Notes: a model not told the origin generated them from the letters alone. A DNA stretch of 64,000 bases from Flavobacteriales bacterium (GCA_021741155.1 JAIOYP010000011.1:1-64000), one strand, 5' to 3'. Positions 9,101-18,397 are shown, counted from the first letter of the stretch. A program made the numbers and translations.

Positions 9101-9439
9101 ATGGCATTTAGCGAACATTTGGTAGAACGCGTTCGTCAGCGGCTTCAAAAAGCCAACATCACAGATGAGAAGAAAATGATGGGCGGACTCATTTTCATGG
9201 TCAACGATAAGATGTGTATTGGTGTTGATAAAATGAAAGAAACAGGCGAAGACCGTTTGATGGTGCGCGTTGGCAAAGCCTCGCACGAACAGTTGCTCTT
9301 TAAGAACGGTAGCCAAGAAATGGATTTTACAGGACGTGTAATGCGCGGTTTCCTGTTCATTTCTCCCGAAGGATTTGATACCGAAGAAGACCTCGATTTC
9401 TGGACAGATAAAGCGTTGGAGTTCAATCAAACGGTGTAA
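9101..9439 (+). CDS. TfoX/Sxy N-terminal domain protein
   Basis: 112 residues, the length of standalone TfoX-N proteins. Recognised by ERVRQRLQ at the start, KKMMGGLIFMVNDKMCIGV in the middle and GRVMRGFLFISPEGF toward the end. In gamma-proteobacteria TfoX/Sxy promotes competence gene expression through an N- plus C-domain protein; here only the N-terminal domain is present, as is common in Bacteroidota, and its role is not known. Probably a single-gene unit, 45 nt before the PhnA gene. Confidence 0.85.
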   Translation: MAFSEHLVERVRQRLQKANITDEKKMMGGLIFMVNDKMCIGVDKMKETGEDRLMVRVGKASHEQLLFKNGSQEMDFTGRVMRGFLFISPEGFDTEEDLDFWTDKALEFNQTV

Positions 9440-9484
9440 ACTGAGTAATTAATTTACCTTCGGCCGCTCAAACAACAAGCGTCC

Positions 9485-10057
9485 ATGTCAAAAGAAATAA
9501 TTGCGCGTAGCGGTTCTAAATGCGAACTATGCGGATCTGAAAACGACCTTCAATTCTATGTGGTTCCACCAAAGTCTGCGGGTAATGCCGACCACGCAAT
9601 TCATGCTTGCGGAACGTGTTTTGAGCAATTGAATGATGCCGAAAAGGTTGACGCAAACCATTGGAGATGCTTAAACGACAGCATGTGGAGTACCGTTCCT
9701 GCTGTGCAAGTAGTTGCGTATCGTATGCTCAACCAGTTGAAGGGCGAAGGCTGGCCGCAAGACCTTTTAGACATGATGTACATGGAAGAAGACACTGCTG
9801 CTTGGGCTAAAGAAGGAATGGTTGACGATAGCGATGAAGCCATTGTACACCGAGATGCCAATGGTATTATTCTCAGTTATGGCGACTCAGTTGTTCTCAT
9901 AAAAGACCTCAATGTTAAAGGAACCAGTATGGTTGCCAAGCGTGGCGAAGCGGTAAGAAACATCACCCTCGTACACGATAATGCCGAGCAAATTGAAGGT
10001 CGCGTAAACGGACAGATGATTGTGATTTTGACACAGTACGTGAAGAAGACGAATTGA
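9485..10057 (+). CDS. PhnA/YjdM-domain zinc-ribbon protein
   Basis: 190 residues. The N-terminus carries a zinc ribbon (CELCGS ... HACGTC), and the C-terminus carries the PhnA signature (VHRDANGIILSYGDSVVLIKDL ... GTSMVAKRGEAVRNITLVH ... IEGRVNGQMIVILTQYVKK). The name comes from an alkylphosphonate locus, but PhnA itself does not have an established phosphonate role. This form is longer than the roughly 110-residue YjdM owing to a helical middle part (about 60-110). Eight bases separate it from the next gene. Confidence 0.85.
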   Translation: MSKEIIARSGSKCELCGSENDLQFYVVPPKSAGNADHAIHACGTCFEQLNDAEKVDANHWRCLNDSMWSTVPAVQVVAYRMLNQLKGEGWPQDLLDMMYMEEDTAAWAKEGMVDDSDEAIVHRDANGIILSYGDSVVLIKDLNVKGTSMVAKRGEAVRNITLVHDNAEQIEGRVNGQMIVILTQYVKKTN

Positions 10058-10064
10058 TTAATAA

Positions 10065-11312
10065 ATGAAATCTCTATTCAACGACCGAATTGTATTTAGC
10101 TTGGTCATACTGACAATTCTTCTAAAATCGGTGGTTTGGTTAAATTCTGGGCGTTTTCACGATATGTTTTCGGATGAAGAACGGAATTATCAGATTGCGT
10201 GGAATAATCAGAACGGTTTGGGCTACACAATTGATGGAGAATTAACCGCTTTCCACGCAAGCACACCGGTGTTCATTTATGAGTTCCTGATTTCAAACGA
10301 TATTTCCAAAACGTCCTATGTGATATTTGGGCATATTCTAAATATTTTAGTTTTCGGATTTTCAATATTCTATTTCAATCGTATTTTGATTCATTTTGCA
10401 GTTCCGAGATGGATTAGATACGCAGCTATAATACTGTACATCATATACCCTTCTAATCTTGAATTCATCGGAAACAAGTTCAACTATGAGCGTTTGGCCA
10501 TGCCTCTCCTCGTAATATCATTCTTTTACTTGTTAGAACTTAAAGCCACAGCAAAGGCCTTTCGAAAATGTGCAACTGTTGCCGTATTGATGTCTATTGT
10601 TACATTATTTCGGCCGCAATTCATTTATATCATGCCATTTATTATTGGTGCATTTGGACTAATTGCCTTAATCCAAAGACAGAGAGTTTGGAGAACGTTT
10701 GCCGTCTGCTTAGGACTCATGTTGCTCTGCACATTTCTCCTTCACATTCCAGAATTAAAGAAAAACAATTCAATGTTCGGTTCTTACATCCTGTCCACTC
10801 AGGGTGGTTACGAATTTATGCAAGGACATTGTGATATTGCAAGGGGCAGCTGGAATGGCTCATGGGCAGATTCAGCAAGTGAATATGCAATATATTCGAG
10901 ACAAATGATTCCGGGAATTGATCAAATGAATGAGCTACAACAAAGCGATGCCAGAATGTCTTTCGCTAAGAACTGGATTCTATATCATCCAATGAAAGAG
11001 TTTATGCTTATTATCAGGAAAGTGGCTATCTTCTTCATCCCTAGAAATTTTCTTGGCAACTTGAACATTATTAATGGATTTGTTCATTTGAGCTTTATTA
11101 TTTCTTTGTTTTTAATGGGATATTTCTACATTCGAAAAGACGGTTTTGACTGGGAAACACTCACCATTCTTTCTCCTATTATGGCGGCACTTTCATTGAG
11201 CCTGATTTTTTTTGTAGGATATAGATGGCGTTACTATGCGGAGCCCTTTATGATTATATGGATTAGTGTGTGTTTAGCCAAAGTTATTTCCGTGAAATCG
11301 GTTCATAATTAG
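10065..11312 (+). CDS. multi-pass membrane protein, GT-C/GT39-like glycosyltransferase
   Basis: 415 residues with about 9-11 hydrophobic segments. After the first membrane helix lies MFSDEERNYQIAWNNQNGLGY, the acidic extracytoplasmic loop pattern of dolichyl- or undecaprenyl-phosphate-sugar dependent glycosyltransferases (GT-C fold, ArnT/PMT-like). It probably transfers a sugar from a lipid carrier outside the inner membrane; the acceptor is unknown. It follows the PhnA-like gene by 8 nt and is the last gene before the transposase remnant. Confidence 0.6.
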   Translation: MKSLFNDRIVFSLVILTILLKSVVWLNSGRFHDMFSDEERNYQIAWNNQNGLGYTIDGELTAFHASTPVFIYEFLISNDISKTSYVIFGHILNILVFGFSIFYFNRILIHFAVPRWIRYAAIILYIIYPSNLEFIGNKFNYERLAMPLLVISFFYLLELKATAKAFRKCATVAVLMSIVTLFRPQFIYIMPFIIGAFGLIALIQRQRVWRTFAVCLGLMLLCTFLLHIPELKKNNSMFGSYILSTQGGYEFMQGHCDIARGSWNGSWADSASEYAIYSRQMIPGIDQMNELQQSDARMSFAKNWILYHPMKEFMLIIRKVAIFFIPRNFLGNLNIINGFVHLSFIISLFLMGYFYIRKDGFDWETLTILSPIMAALSLSLIFFVGYRWRYYAEPFMIIWISVCLAKVISVKSVHN

Positions 11313-11319
11313 CAAACTA

Positions 11320-12107
11320 CTTCGGGAAAATTCCACGAGGAATTAGACCTGTATGAGAGTAAAAATGAGTATTGTGATGAGAGTAGTCCAAATCTGTAGC
11401 ATTACAGCGTTCTCGCTAGTTCCCACAAAGTATTTGACGTGTAGTAGTTGCTTGATGTCGCGGAAGAATATCTCCACATGCTATCAGCTCTTGTAATGTT
11501 CACCGATGGTATTTGCCGTCCATGTCATTTGTTTGGTAATGAGTTCAATGAACTGCTGATTTTTTTCTTCCCACACGCTCACGCGCTTCATTGACTTGAG
11601 ATATTTGACCTTGGATAGCTCAGATTTGAGTTAGATGACCTCATCCTTGAGCACGTGCTGATGACAGTTCTCTTGCAGTTCGTTCTCTGTAATAATCTTT
11701 ACCGAATATTGGCCTTGTGCCTAATGACGAAGAACACCCCGTTGCTGTCCCAAACCTTGAGCAGCGGAAAATCGTTGTAAATCTATCCGCCACAATCACA
11801 CTCCCCTTTACTAGCGGGATGTAATAAGCTCCTCTGTGGTTAGCTGTCTTGCCCTCAGTAATGTTCACGTATGGGGAGTCTTGTTCACTCCAAGATGATT
11901 CAGGTTGCTTGTGGCTCAGCGAAGCCCGTTACTAATATCACGGACAGACTGCTCTTTTTGGAACTGGCAGAAAAGCATTGACACCAAATGTGACCAGTTA
12001 TCATAGTCCTTTTGGTGCTTGTCGGTCTGTTTCTTACGCACTACAGGCGAGAAACTGTTCGTGTCAAGTTTGGAGATAATCTGAGAGAACAGCGTTAAAT
12101 TCGCCAT
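11320..12107 (-). pseudogene. decayed IS4-family transposase
   Basis: Pieces of one transposase can be read in different frames of the minus strand. The N-terminal DUF4372-like part is at 12107-11916 (LTLFSQIISKLDTNSF ... SVRDISNGLR). The middle is at about 11868-11700 (NRGAYYIPLVKGSVIVADR, then after a frameshift YNDFPLLKVWDSNGVFFVIRHK). The C-terminal part is at about 11490-11370 (VEIFFRDIKQLLHVKYFVG, then TSENAVMLQIW). Several stops and at least two frameshifts break it, and the total is shorter than the usual 380 or so codons, so it also has deletions. It has no function now. Terminal inverted repeats or a target duplication were not found. Confidence 0.8.
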
Positions 12108-12244
12108 GGGAGAAGTCCGGTCTTGTTGTGTAACTCAAGGATAACTTTGAGATAGAGACCTCTGCTTCTCCCTTTTTCAAAGGAATGTGCAGCGTCCCAC
12201 TGGCAATTTCAGAATACGCAGTACACACTAAAAGATTAGCGAAC

Positions 12245-12289
12245 GAAAAAAAATAATCAAAAAGCCCCGAACACAAAGTGCCCGAGGCT
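12245..12289 (-). terminator. rho-independent terminator of rpmE2
   Basis: On the minus strand an 11-bp stem (AGCCTCGGGCA / TGTTCGGGGCT, with wobbles) is followed by TTTTTGATTATTTTTTTT. It lies 22 nt after the rpmE2 stop codon. Confidence 0.8.
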
Positions 12290-12310
12290 CTCAAAGAAAA
12301 ATCATTCGAT

Positions 12311-12601
12311 TTAGTCTTCCGTATTCTCTTCTTCTGGTCTAACAGCAGAAGCACGGTGAGTTTTGTAGCGGTTACGGAACTTGTCAACACGTCCAGCAGT
12401 ATCCACCAACTTCATTTTTCCAGTGTAAAATGGATGTGAAGTGTTTGAAATTTCCAATTTAATCAACGGGTATTCTTCTCCGTCTTCCCATTTGATAGTT
12501 TCTTTTGCAGCAACGCAAGAACGTGTGCGAAAAGTGTGTTCGTTAGACATGTCTTTGAACACTACGTATCTGTAATCTGATGGGTGTATGCCTTCTTTCA
12601 T
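12311..12601 (-). CDS. rpmE2: 50S ribosomal protein L31, type B
   Basis: 96 residues from the ATG at 12601 ([19 protein letters not shown]). Signature residues [24 protein letters not shown] are present. The zinc-binding Cys set of type A L31 is absent, so this is the non-zinc type B form usual in Bacteroidota. A clear TAnnTTTG promoter lies upstream and a terminator downstream, so it is a single-gene unit. Confidence 0.96.
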   Translation of the reverse strand: MKEGIHPSDYRYVVFKDMSNEHTFRTRSCVAAKETIKWEDGEEYPLIKLEISNTSHPFYTGKMKLVDTAGRVDKFRNRYKTHRASAVRPEEENTED

Positions 12602-12627
12602 TATTACTCGTTTTTCAGAATGGAGCG

Positions 12628-12635
12628 CAAAGATA
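12628..12635 (-). promoter_or_regulatory. rpmE2 promoter -7 box
   Basis: Minus-strand TATCTTTG, an exact match to the Bacteroidota TAnnTTTG box, 26 nt upstream of the rpmE2 start codon. The -33 element is weak (TTTC). Confidence 0.65.
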
Positions 12636-12673
12636 AACAAAACCTTCTTTTATGAAACACACAATTTAACTTC

Positions 12674-12707
12674 TTTGAAAACGTAGTAACCGCGTTCCCT
12701 ATATTTG
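12674..12707 (+). promoter_or_regulatory. promoter of beta-helix lipoprotein gene
   Basis: TTTG at 12674-12677 and TATATTTG at 12700-12707 fit the Bacteroidota -33/-7 pattern. The ATG follows only 8 nt after the -7 box, so the mRNA would be almost leaderless. Confidence 0.5.
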
Positions 12708-12715
12708 CCTCAAAT

Positions 12716-14179
12716 ATGAAAATTCTCCGTTGGGCCGCGCCCGTTCTATTCATCCTTGCTTTGTTCAACACTAGTTGCAAAAAGGACATTCTGAATACGG
12801 ATGGTGCTTTGACGTTCTCTACGGACACCGTCATTTTCGACACAATCTTCACTACTATTGGTTCGGCCACGCGGCAATTCAAGATTTACAATCCGAGTAG
12901 TGATGAAATAAATATTTCGTCCATCATGCTGGCTGGAGGACAACAATCGAAGTACAGAATGAATGTGGATGGCGTGGCTGGCATCTCATTCAGCAACATT
13001 TCCATCCCAGCTAAGGATTCTCTTTTCGTTTTTGTGGATGTAACACTCGACCCAAACAATTTGGCGCAACCAGCCATTGTTGCTGACAGTATTGTCTTCA
13101 ATACAAATGGTGTTATCCAAGATGTAGACTTAGTAGCATTTGGATGGGATGCCGATTTCACGTATCCAAACGTGTTCGACAATCCGATTGGTCCGTATCG
13201 GTTCTTGGATTGCAACGTGACGTGGACGTCAGCAGAACCTCACGTTATATATGGATGGGCGGTAGTTCCTGAAGGTTGCACGTTAACGATTGAAGCTGGA
13301 GCACGCGTTTATTCTCACAAAGGTTCAGGCATTATTGTAGATGAAGGTGGAACGCTGATTGTGAACGGAACACCACAAAATCAGGTGATTTTTGCAAGTG
13401 ACCGTTTGGACGATTTTTATGAAGATCAGGCTGGTGAGTGGAATACGATTTGGCTTTACGCGGGTAGTTTGAATAATGAAATTCATGGAGCATTAATCAA
13501 GAATGGAAATATTGGTGTACGGGTTGATTCATTGGCCGCCAATTCTAATCCGAACCTGATTATGACCAACACAATCATTGAAAATATGGCTGGAATTTCG
13601 TTGCTTTCCATTGAAGCAACTATTGAAGCGTACAATTGTGTGTTTGGAAATGCTGGTCAGTATTCTGCAGCACTTACCCGTGGTGGCGCTTATGATTTTT
13701 ACCATTGCACTTTCGGTAATTATTGGGTGAATGGCAATCGCCAAACTCCTGCCTTGCTGCTCAACAATTGGATAGAAGCCGATGGAACAGTTTACACCTA
13801 CGACCTACAGCGTGCTTATTTTGGCAATTGTATTGTCTATGGCAACAATCAAACAGAGCTGGGTTTAGATGAAGATATTTCCACTCCATTCAATTTCAAG
13901 TTTGACAACTGCTTAATGCGGATTAATTTCAATGATGACATACCCATTGATGTCAGCAATGGCAGCGAGTTTGCCGCAATAATCTACAATGAAGACCCAC
14001 TTTTTGTAAATCCTTCGGAGAACAACTTTGCCCTTGACTCTTCCATATCTCCAGCCTTTGATGCTGGGTCTATTAGCATTACAAATTTCGACCTAGGAAT
14101 TCTTGGAAGCGATGTAATCGGAAATTCAAGACCATTCGGTTCAAATCCTGATATTGGTGCGTACGAACGACAAGAGTAA
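12716..14179 (+). CDS. lipoprotein with parallel beta-helix (choice-of-anchor Q type)
   Basis: 487 residues. A type II signal peptide with the lipobox FNTSC puts the lipidated Cys near residue 21. It is followed by a beta-sandwich-like part (about 30-140) and then repeated short strands typical of a right-handed parallel beta-helix (IEAGARVYSHKGSGIIVDEGG ... NPNLIMTNTIIENMAGISLLS). The end carries the GSNPDIGAYE motif seen at the C-terminus of many such lipoproteins. Probably surface- or periplasm-exposed; ligand unknown. The next gene begins on the base right after its stop codon, so the two are co-transcribed. Confidence 0.8.
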   Translation: MKILRWAAPVLFILALFNTSCKKDILNTDGALTFSTDTVIFDTIFTTIGSATRQFKIYNPSSDEINISSIMLAGGQQSKYRMNVDGVAGISFSNISIPAKDSLFVFVDVTLDPNNLAQPAIVADSIVFNTNGVIQDVDLVAFGWDADFTYPNVFDNPIGPYRFLDCNVTWTSAEPHVIYGWAVVPEGCTLTIEAGARVYSHKGSGIIVDEGGTLIVNGTPQNQVIFASDRLDDFYEDQAGEWNTIWLYAGSLNNEIHGALIKNGNIGVRVDSLAANSNPNLIMTNTIIENMAGISLLSIEATIEAYNCVFGNAGQYSAALTRGGAYDFYHCTFGNYWVNGNRQTPALLLNNWIEADGTVYTYDLQRAYFGNCIVYGNNQTELGLDEDISTPFNFKFDNCLMRINFNDDIPIDVSNGSEFAAIIYNEDPLFVNPSENNFALDSSISPAFDAGSISITNFDLGILGSDVIGNSRPFGSNPDIGAYERQE

Positions 14180-15007
14180 ATGATAAATACAGTATTTAAA
14201 GAAGGTCTTTTTAAGGATAAAGTTGTCCTGATAACTGGTGGCGGAACAGGTATCGGACTGCGCATTGCCCGCGAATTCTGTCAGCTTGGGGCTAAGGCAG
14301 TTATTGCCAGTCGAAAGATGGAAAAACTTACAATGGGACTAAAGGTCTTGACAGATGAAGGTGCAGAAGCCATTGCATTGGAATGCAATATCCGTGAGGA
14401 GGAAAGTGTAAAAAGCTGCGTCAGCTCCGCTATTTCCGCCTTTGGAAAGATTGACATTCTAGTAAATAACGGTGGTGGTCAATTTCCTTCTCCAGCAGAA
14501 TTCATTAATCGAAAAGGCTGGCATGCTGTGATTGAGACGAACCTAACAGGAACATTTTTCCTGACGCAGGAGGTTTTCAATCAATCCATGAATAAGTATG
14601 GTGGTTCCATCATCAACATCACCATGGACAACCGCAATGGTTTTCCCATGTTGGCACATTCTGCCGCAGCGCGTGCTGGTGTTCAGAATTTGACAATGAG
14701 CCTCGCCACCGAGTGGGGAAAATATGGCGTTCGCGTGAATAGTATTTTACCGGGAATCATTGAATCGAGTGGATTGGACACGTATGCCCCAGCGTTTCAG
14801 GAATTTGTTCGTGCCTACGGAAAAAACAACCAATGTTACAGAATCGGTACTGAGGCGGAAGTTGCGGGAGCAGTTGTCTTTTTGGCTTCTCCAGCAGCGT
14901 CATTCATTACTGGAATCAGTTTGGCTGTCGATGGCGGTGAATCGATTTATACTCCGCTAATGCCACCAATTGACAATGACAAAAACGAACGGTTTTCTGA
15001 TGTATAA
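14180..15007 (+). CDS. SDR-family reductase, PECR / 2,4-dienoyl-CoA reductase-like
   Basis: 275 residues. Rossmann cofactor motif TGGGTGIG (19-26) with R following the second strand (VIASRKMEK), suggesting NADP preference, then LVNNGGGQF. The usual YxxxK active site is replaced by HSAAARAGVQNLTMSLATEWG. This is the pattern of peroxisomal trans-2-enoyl-CoA reductase (PECR) and DECR2 rather than FabG, so the substrate is probably an enoyl- or dienoyl-CoA thioester. It starts one base after the lipoprotein gene and its stop overlaps the following lipoprotein start. Confidence 0.8.
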   Translation: MINTVFKEGLFKDKVVLITGGGTGIGLRIAREFCQLGAKAVIASRKMEKLTMGLKVLTDEGAEAIALECNIREEESVKSCVSSAISAFGKIDILVNNGGGQFPSPAEFINRKGWHAVIETNLTGTFFLTQEVFNQSMNKYGGSIINITMDNRNGFPMLAHSAAARAGVQNLTMSLATEWGKYGVRVNSILPGIIESSGLDTYAPAFQEFVRAYGKNNQCYRIGTEAEVAGAVVFLASPAASFITGISLAVDGGESIYTPLMPPIDNDKNERFSDV

Positions 15008-15305
15008 GTTGTTTCTGAGTACAGTTTTACTCTTCCTTTTAGCTGGTTGCGATTGTCTTCAAACTCTTAAAGGAACGGTGGTTGATGCAACTACGGGCAA
15101 CCCATTATCAAATGCCATAGTTTACAAGGAACTTGACAATTCGATAAGAGATACTACTGATGCCCAAGGCATGTTTGAAATTTCAGACATAACCAGTACC
15201 AAAGATTGCAACAACATCAAACTTATAGCAGAGCGGTCGGGATACAATACTTTGGCTTTGACAGCACCCAACGGAGCAGACATCATCATAAAATTATCTA
15301 ACTGA
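15000..15305 (+). CDS. small lipoprotein with carboxypeptidase-regulatory-like fold
   Basis: 101 residues from the ATG at 15000, which overlaps the end of the SDR gene by 8 nt. The signal peptide ends in LLAGC (lipobox), so it is lipid-anchored. The rest resembles the CarboxypepD_reg beta-sandwich: LKGTVVDATTGNPLSNAIV ... RDTTDAQGMFEISDI ... LIAERSGYNTLAL. Such domains often serve as plug or adhesion modules; here it stands alone. Function unknown. Confidence 0.7.
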   Translation: MYKLFLSTVLLFLLAGCDCLQTLKGTVVDATTGNPLSNAIVYKELDNSIRDTTDAQGMFEISDITSTKDCNNIKLIAERSGYNTLALTAPNGADIIIKLSN

Positions 15306-15351
15306 CCTCGTTCAGTGAAAAAGTAAGTCTTAGGCTTAACTTTACTTAGTC

Positions 15352-16269
15352 ATGCAAAGTCTATCAGAAATACTGCACAATCTTACCCTCGAAGACCTAG
15401 GTAAAGACCCAACAGTCTATTTCATTCCTGGTTTTATCATTTTAGCACTTCTTGAGCTTTACCTCAGCCACAGGCAGCATATAAAAGTTCACGAACCTAA
15501 AGACAGTCTGGCCAGTATTGGAATGGGTATTGGATCGCTAATACTTGGAGTTGGAGTGAAATTTGTTGGATTCGGACTTTTTGTTTTCCTCCATCAATTT
15601 GCCATTTTCGATATCGGTTACCAGTGGTGGGCTTGGGTTCTCATCCTTTTTGCAGATGACCTTTCCTTCTATTGGCACCATCGGTTAAGCCATCACATTC
15701 GAGTGCTTTGGGCGGCACATATCAATCATCATTCTTCTGAGAATTACAATTTGGCTGTGGCGCTGCGACAAAGTTGGACGGAAGAGTTTTACAAATTCGC
15801 GTTTTGGTTGTGGCTCCCACTAATCGGATTTGAACCGTTGATGATATTTACGATGATGGGATTCAGCCTCATCTATCAATTTTGGGTTCACACAAAAACC
15901 ATCAAATCTTTAGGGCCTTTGGAATGGGTTCTGAACACTCCCTCTCACCACAGAGTTCATCACGCTAGTAACACGCGTTATTTAGACCGAAATCATGCGG
16001 GAATTCTCATTATTTGGGATCGATTGTTCGGCACATTTCAAAAGGAAGAAGACTCTGATCCAGTAGTTTATGGGATTACAACCAATATTCACACCTACAA
16101 TCTTTTCAAGATTGCCTTTCACGAATTTCAAAGTATTTGGGAGGATGTAAAGAGTGCTCCCAATCTTAAAGCAAAGCTCGGTTACATATTCATGCCGCCT
16201 GGATGGAGTCATGATGGAAGCCGAAAAACTTCAGATCAACTTCGGGAAGAACAAGGAATTAATGCCTAA
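15352..16269 (+). CDS. sterol desaturase/fatty-acid hydroxylase family membrane protein
   Basis: 305 residues with several membrane segments and the di-iron histidine clusters of the family: HHRLSHH (HxxxHH form), HINHHSSENYN (HxxHH) and HHRVHHASN (HxxHH). It is expected to use O2 and a di-iron centre to hydroxylate or desaturate a lipid in the inner membrane. The exact substrate cannot be told; the protein is closer to the general bacterial sterol-desaturase group than to the shorter hydroxylase at 20981. A strong terminator follows directly. Confidence 0.85.
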   Translation: MQSLSEILHNLTLEDLGKDPTVYFIPGFIILALLELYLSHRQHIKVHEPKDSLASIGMGIGSLILGVGVKFVGFGLFVFLHQFAIFDIGYQWWAWVLILFADDLSFYWHHRLSHHIRVLWAAHINHHSSENYNLAVALRQSWTEEFYKFAFWLWLPLIGFEPLMIFTMMGFSLIYQFWVHTKTIKSLGPLEWVLNTPSHHRVHHASNTRYLDRNHAGILIIWDRLFGTFQKEEDSDPVVYGITTNIHTYNLFKIAFHEFQSIWEDVKSAPNLKAKLGYIFMPPGWSHDGSRKTSDQLREEQGINA

Positions 16270-16270
16270 C

Positions 16271-16300
16271 TAAAAAGGCCGCTTAAAGCGGCCTTTTTAG
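16271..16300. terminator. bidirectional terminator
   Basis: Perfect hairpin AAAAAGGCCGCTT / AAGCGGCCTTTTT between the convergent hydroxylase and clpX genes, with a T-tract on each strand. It can end both transcripts. Confidence 0.9.
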
Positions 16301-16319
16301 TTCAAAATATTCTTAAAAA

Positions 16320-17567
16320 CTAAGCTGCTTTCAACTTACTGATAGTAGAATTGGAAAGTTTATCCTCTGCATAATCGCGGGTAATAGTGATAAACCTTTC
16401 ATTCGTAGATGGTAGTTCAAACATGGCATCAATAAGAATGGCTTCGCAGATGGAACGAAGTCCACGTGCTCCGAGATTGAATTCCATTGCTTTCTCAACA
16501 ACAAAATCAAGCACACCTTCTTCAATTTCGAGTTCAATACCGTCCATTTTGAACAGTTTCTTGTACTGCTTGGTCAATGCATTTTTCGGCTCGGTCAAGA
16601 TTCGTTTCAATGCATCAGCATCCAACGGATTCAAATGAGTCACTACTGGCAGACGACCAATTAATTCTGGAATTAATCCAAAGTTTTTGATGTCTTGCGC
16701 AGAGATATATTGAAGAAGATTCTCCTCATCAATTTCTTCCCTTCCAACATGCGAAGCATAACCAATGGTTTGCTTTTTCATTCGCTTGGCAATGATTTTC
16801 TCAATACCATCGAACGCTCCTCCACAAAGGAAAAGGATGTTCTTGGTGTCAATAGGAACCATTTTCTGTTCAGGATGCTTTCGTCCTCCTTGAGGTGGAA
16901 CATTCACAACCGAGCCTTCCAATAGCTTCAACAGACCTTGCTGAACACCTTCACCAGAAACATCTCGCGTGATGGAAGCATTATCGCCTTTACGGGCAAT
17001 TTTATCCACTTCATCAATAAAAACAATTCCTTTTTCGGCAGCGGCCTGATCGTAATCCGCAGCTTGCAGCAAACGGCTCAGAATGCTTTCTACATCTTCT
17101 CCAACATAACCGCTTTCGGTAAGAACCGTGGCATCGGCAATACAGAACGGAACGTTCAACATTTTGGCAATCGTTCTCGCTAAAAGTGTCTTTCCAGTTC
17201 CTGTTCTACCTACAAGAATGATGTTTGATTTTTCAACCTCCACATCAGCATTTTCCTTGTCTGGCTTCTGAACCAATCGCTTGAAGTGATTGTAAACCGC
17301 CACAGCCAAAACTTTCTTCGCCTGATCCTGCCCTATCACATACTCATTCAAGAAATTCTTAATCTCAATCGGCTTGAGGACATTCAACGATTTACTGAGC
17401 GACTTGTCTTGCTTGTTGGCAAATTCCTCATTCACAATCTGGTATGCTTGCGCAATGCACCGATCGCAAATGTGTCCGTTTATACCTGCAATAAGAACCG
17501 CGGTATCTTGTTTATCCCGTCCGCAAAACGAACATTTAATGTGATCCTTCTCTTTACTTGCTTTCAT
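16320..17567 (-). CDS. clpX: ATP-dependent Clp protease ATP-binding subunit ClpX
   Basis: 415 residues, full length. N-terminal zinc-binding domain with C12, C15, C34 and C37; Walker A GRTGTGKT (120-127); Walker B FIDEVDKI; SGEGVQQGLLKLLEG; sensor and C-terminal AAA+ parts (LNPLDADALKRILTEPKNAL, NLGARGLRSI). The ClpP-binding loop reads IGY instead of the proteobacterial IGF. It unfolds tagged proteins and feeds them into ClpP, which is encoded just upstream (64 nt) in the usual tig-clpP-clpX order. Confidence 0.97.
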   Translation of the reverse strand: MKASKEKDHIKCSFCGRDKQDTAVLIAGINGHICDRCIAQAYQIVNEEFANKQDKSLSKSLNVLKPIEIKNFLNEYVIGQDQAKKVLAVAVYNHFKRLVQKPDKENADVEVEKSNIILVGRTGTGKTLLARTIAKMLNVPFCIADATVLTESGYVGEDVESILSRLLQAADYDQAAAEKGIVFIDEVDKIARKGDNASITRDVSGEGVQQGLLKLLEGSVVNVPPQGGRKHPEQKMVPIDTKNILFLCGGAFDGIEKIIAKRMKKQTIGYASHVGREEIDEENLLQYISAQDIKNFGLIPELIGRLPVVTHLNPLDADALKRILTEPKNALTKQYKKLFKMDGIELEIEEGVLDFVVEKAMEFNLGARGLRSICEAILIDAMFELPSTNERFITITRDYAEDKLSNSTISKLKAA

Positions 17568-17630
17568 TGTGTTTCAGTTCCTTAAACCCTAATTGGTTTC
17601 CTGTTCCAATTCGAGCCTTCAATTTACGGC

Positions 17631-18290
17631 TTATTTCGTTCTAACAAGAACCTCATCAATCATTCCGTAGGCTTTTGCCTCATCTGCCGTCATCCAATAA
17701 TCACGGTCAGAATCTGCCCAAACCTTATCGTAAGTCTGTCCAGAATGAGTTGCAATGATGTCGTAAAGCTCCTTTTTTAACTTGGCAATTTCTCGTGCCG
17801 TAATCTCGATATCAGAAGCCTGCCCAGATGCACCACCCAACGGTTGGTGAATCATCACACGCGAGTGCTTCAAAGCTGTACGCTTTCCTGTTGCTCCTGC
17901 ACACAAAAGAACTGCTCCCATTGATGCTGCCATTCCTGTGCAGATGGTACTCACATCTGGTGCGATATATTGCATCGTATCGTAAATACCCAATCCTGCA
18001 TACACAGAACCTCCAGGTGAATTCAGATAGATTTGAATGTCTTTCTTATTATCGGCACTCTCCAAAAAGAGTAATTGTGCCTGAATGATGTTTGCAACTG
18101 TATCATCAATACCTGTTCCGAGGAAGATAATGCGATCCATCATCAAACGCGAGAACACGTCCATTTGCGCCACATTGAGCGAACGCTCCTCAATAATATA
18201 TGGAGTCATTGAGCCAATCACACTATCAAACGTGGTGCTGCTGATTCCTCTGTGCTTAATCGCGTACTTTCTAAATTCGTTACCGTCCAT
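17631..18290 (-). CDS. clpP: ATP-dependent Clp protease proteolytic subunit ClpP
   Basis: 219 residues. Catalytic Ser in GMAASMGAVLL, His in SRVMIHQPLGG, and the expected Asp further on; QLLFLESADNKKDIQIYLNSPGG is the conserved front part. It forms the barrel chamber served by ClpX. It lies between tig and clpX; a hairpin at 18324-18363 separates it from tig, so clpPX may also be transcribed alone. Confidence 0.97.
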   Translation of the reverse strand: MDGNEFRKYAIKHRGISSTTFDSVIGSMTPYIIEERSLNVAQMDVFSRLMMDRIIFLGTGIDDTVANIIQAQLLFLESADNKKDIQIYLNSPGGSVYAGLGIYDTMQYIAPDVSTICTGMAASMGAVLLCAGATGKRTALKHSRVMIHQPLGGASGQASDIEITAREIAKLKKELYDIIATHSGQTYDKVWADSDRDYWMTADEAKAYGMIDEVLVRTK

Positions 18291-18323
18291 TTTGTTCTAC
18301 TACTTGTTGTTGTTTAAAACCAA

Positions 18324-18363
18324 GAATGCCGAATATCGCAATTAATGACAATACTCGGCATTC
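18324..18363 (-). terminator. hairpin between tig and clpP
   Basis: Inverted repeat GAATGCCGA(A)TAT / ATACTCGGCATTC, 13 bp with one mismatch, followed on the minus strand by TTGGTTTT. The T-tract is poor, so it may attenuate rather than fully end transcription into clpPX. Confidence 0.5.
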
Positions 18364-18397
18364 AAGGTAAAGACAGTTTTTAACTGCAAATTGTTCT

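Noticed and set aside
11320-12107. Functional insertion sequence
   Set aside because: Too many frameshifts, stops and missing parts, and no terminal inverted repeats or target duplication could be seen.
12108-12244. Extra coding stretch upstream of the transposase relic
   Set aside because: An open frame there (SYTTRPDFSHGEF) shows no match to transposase pattern and runs up to the rpmE2 terminator.
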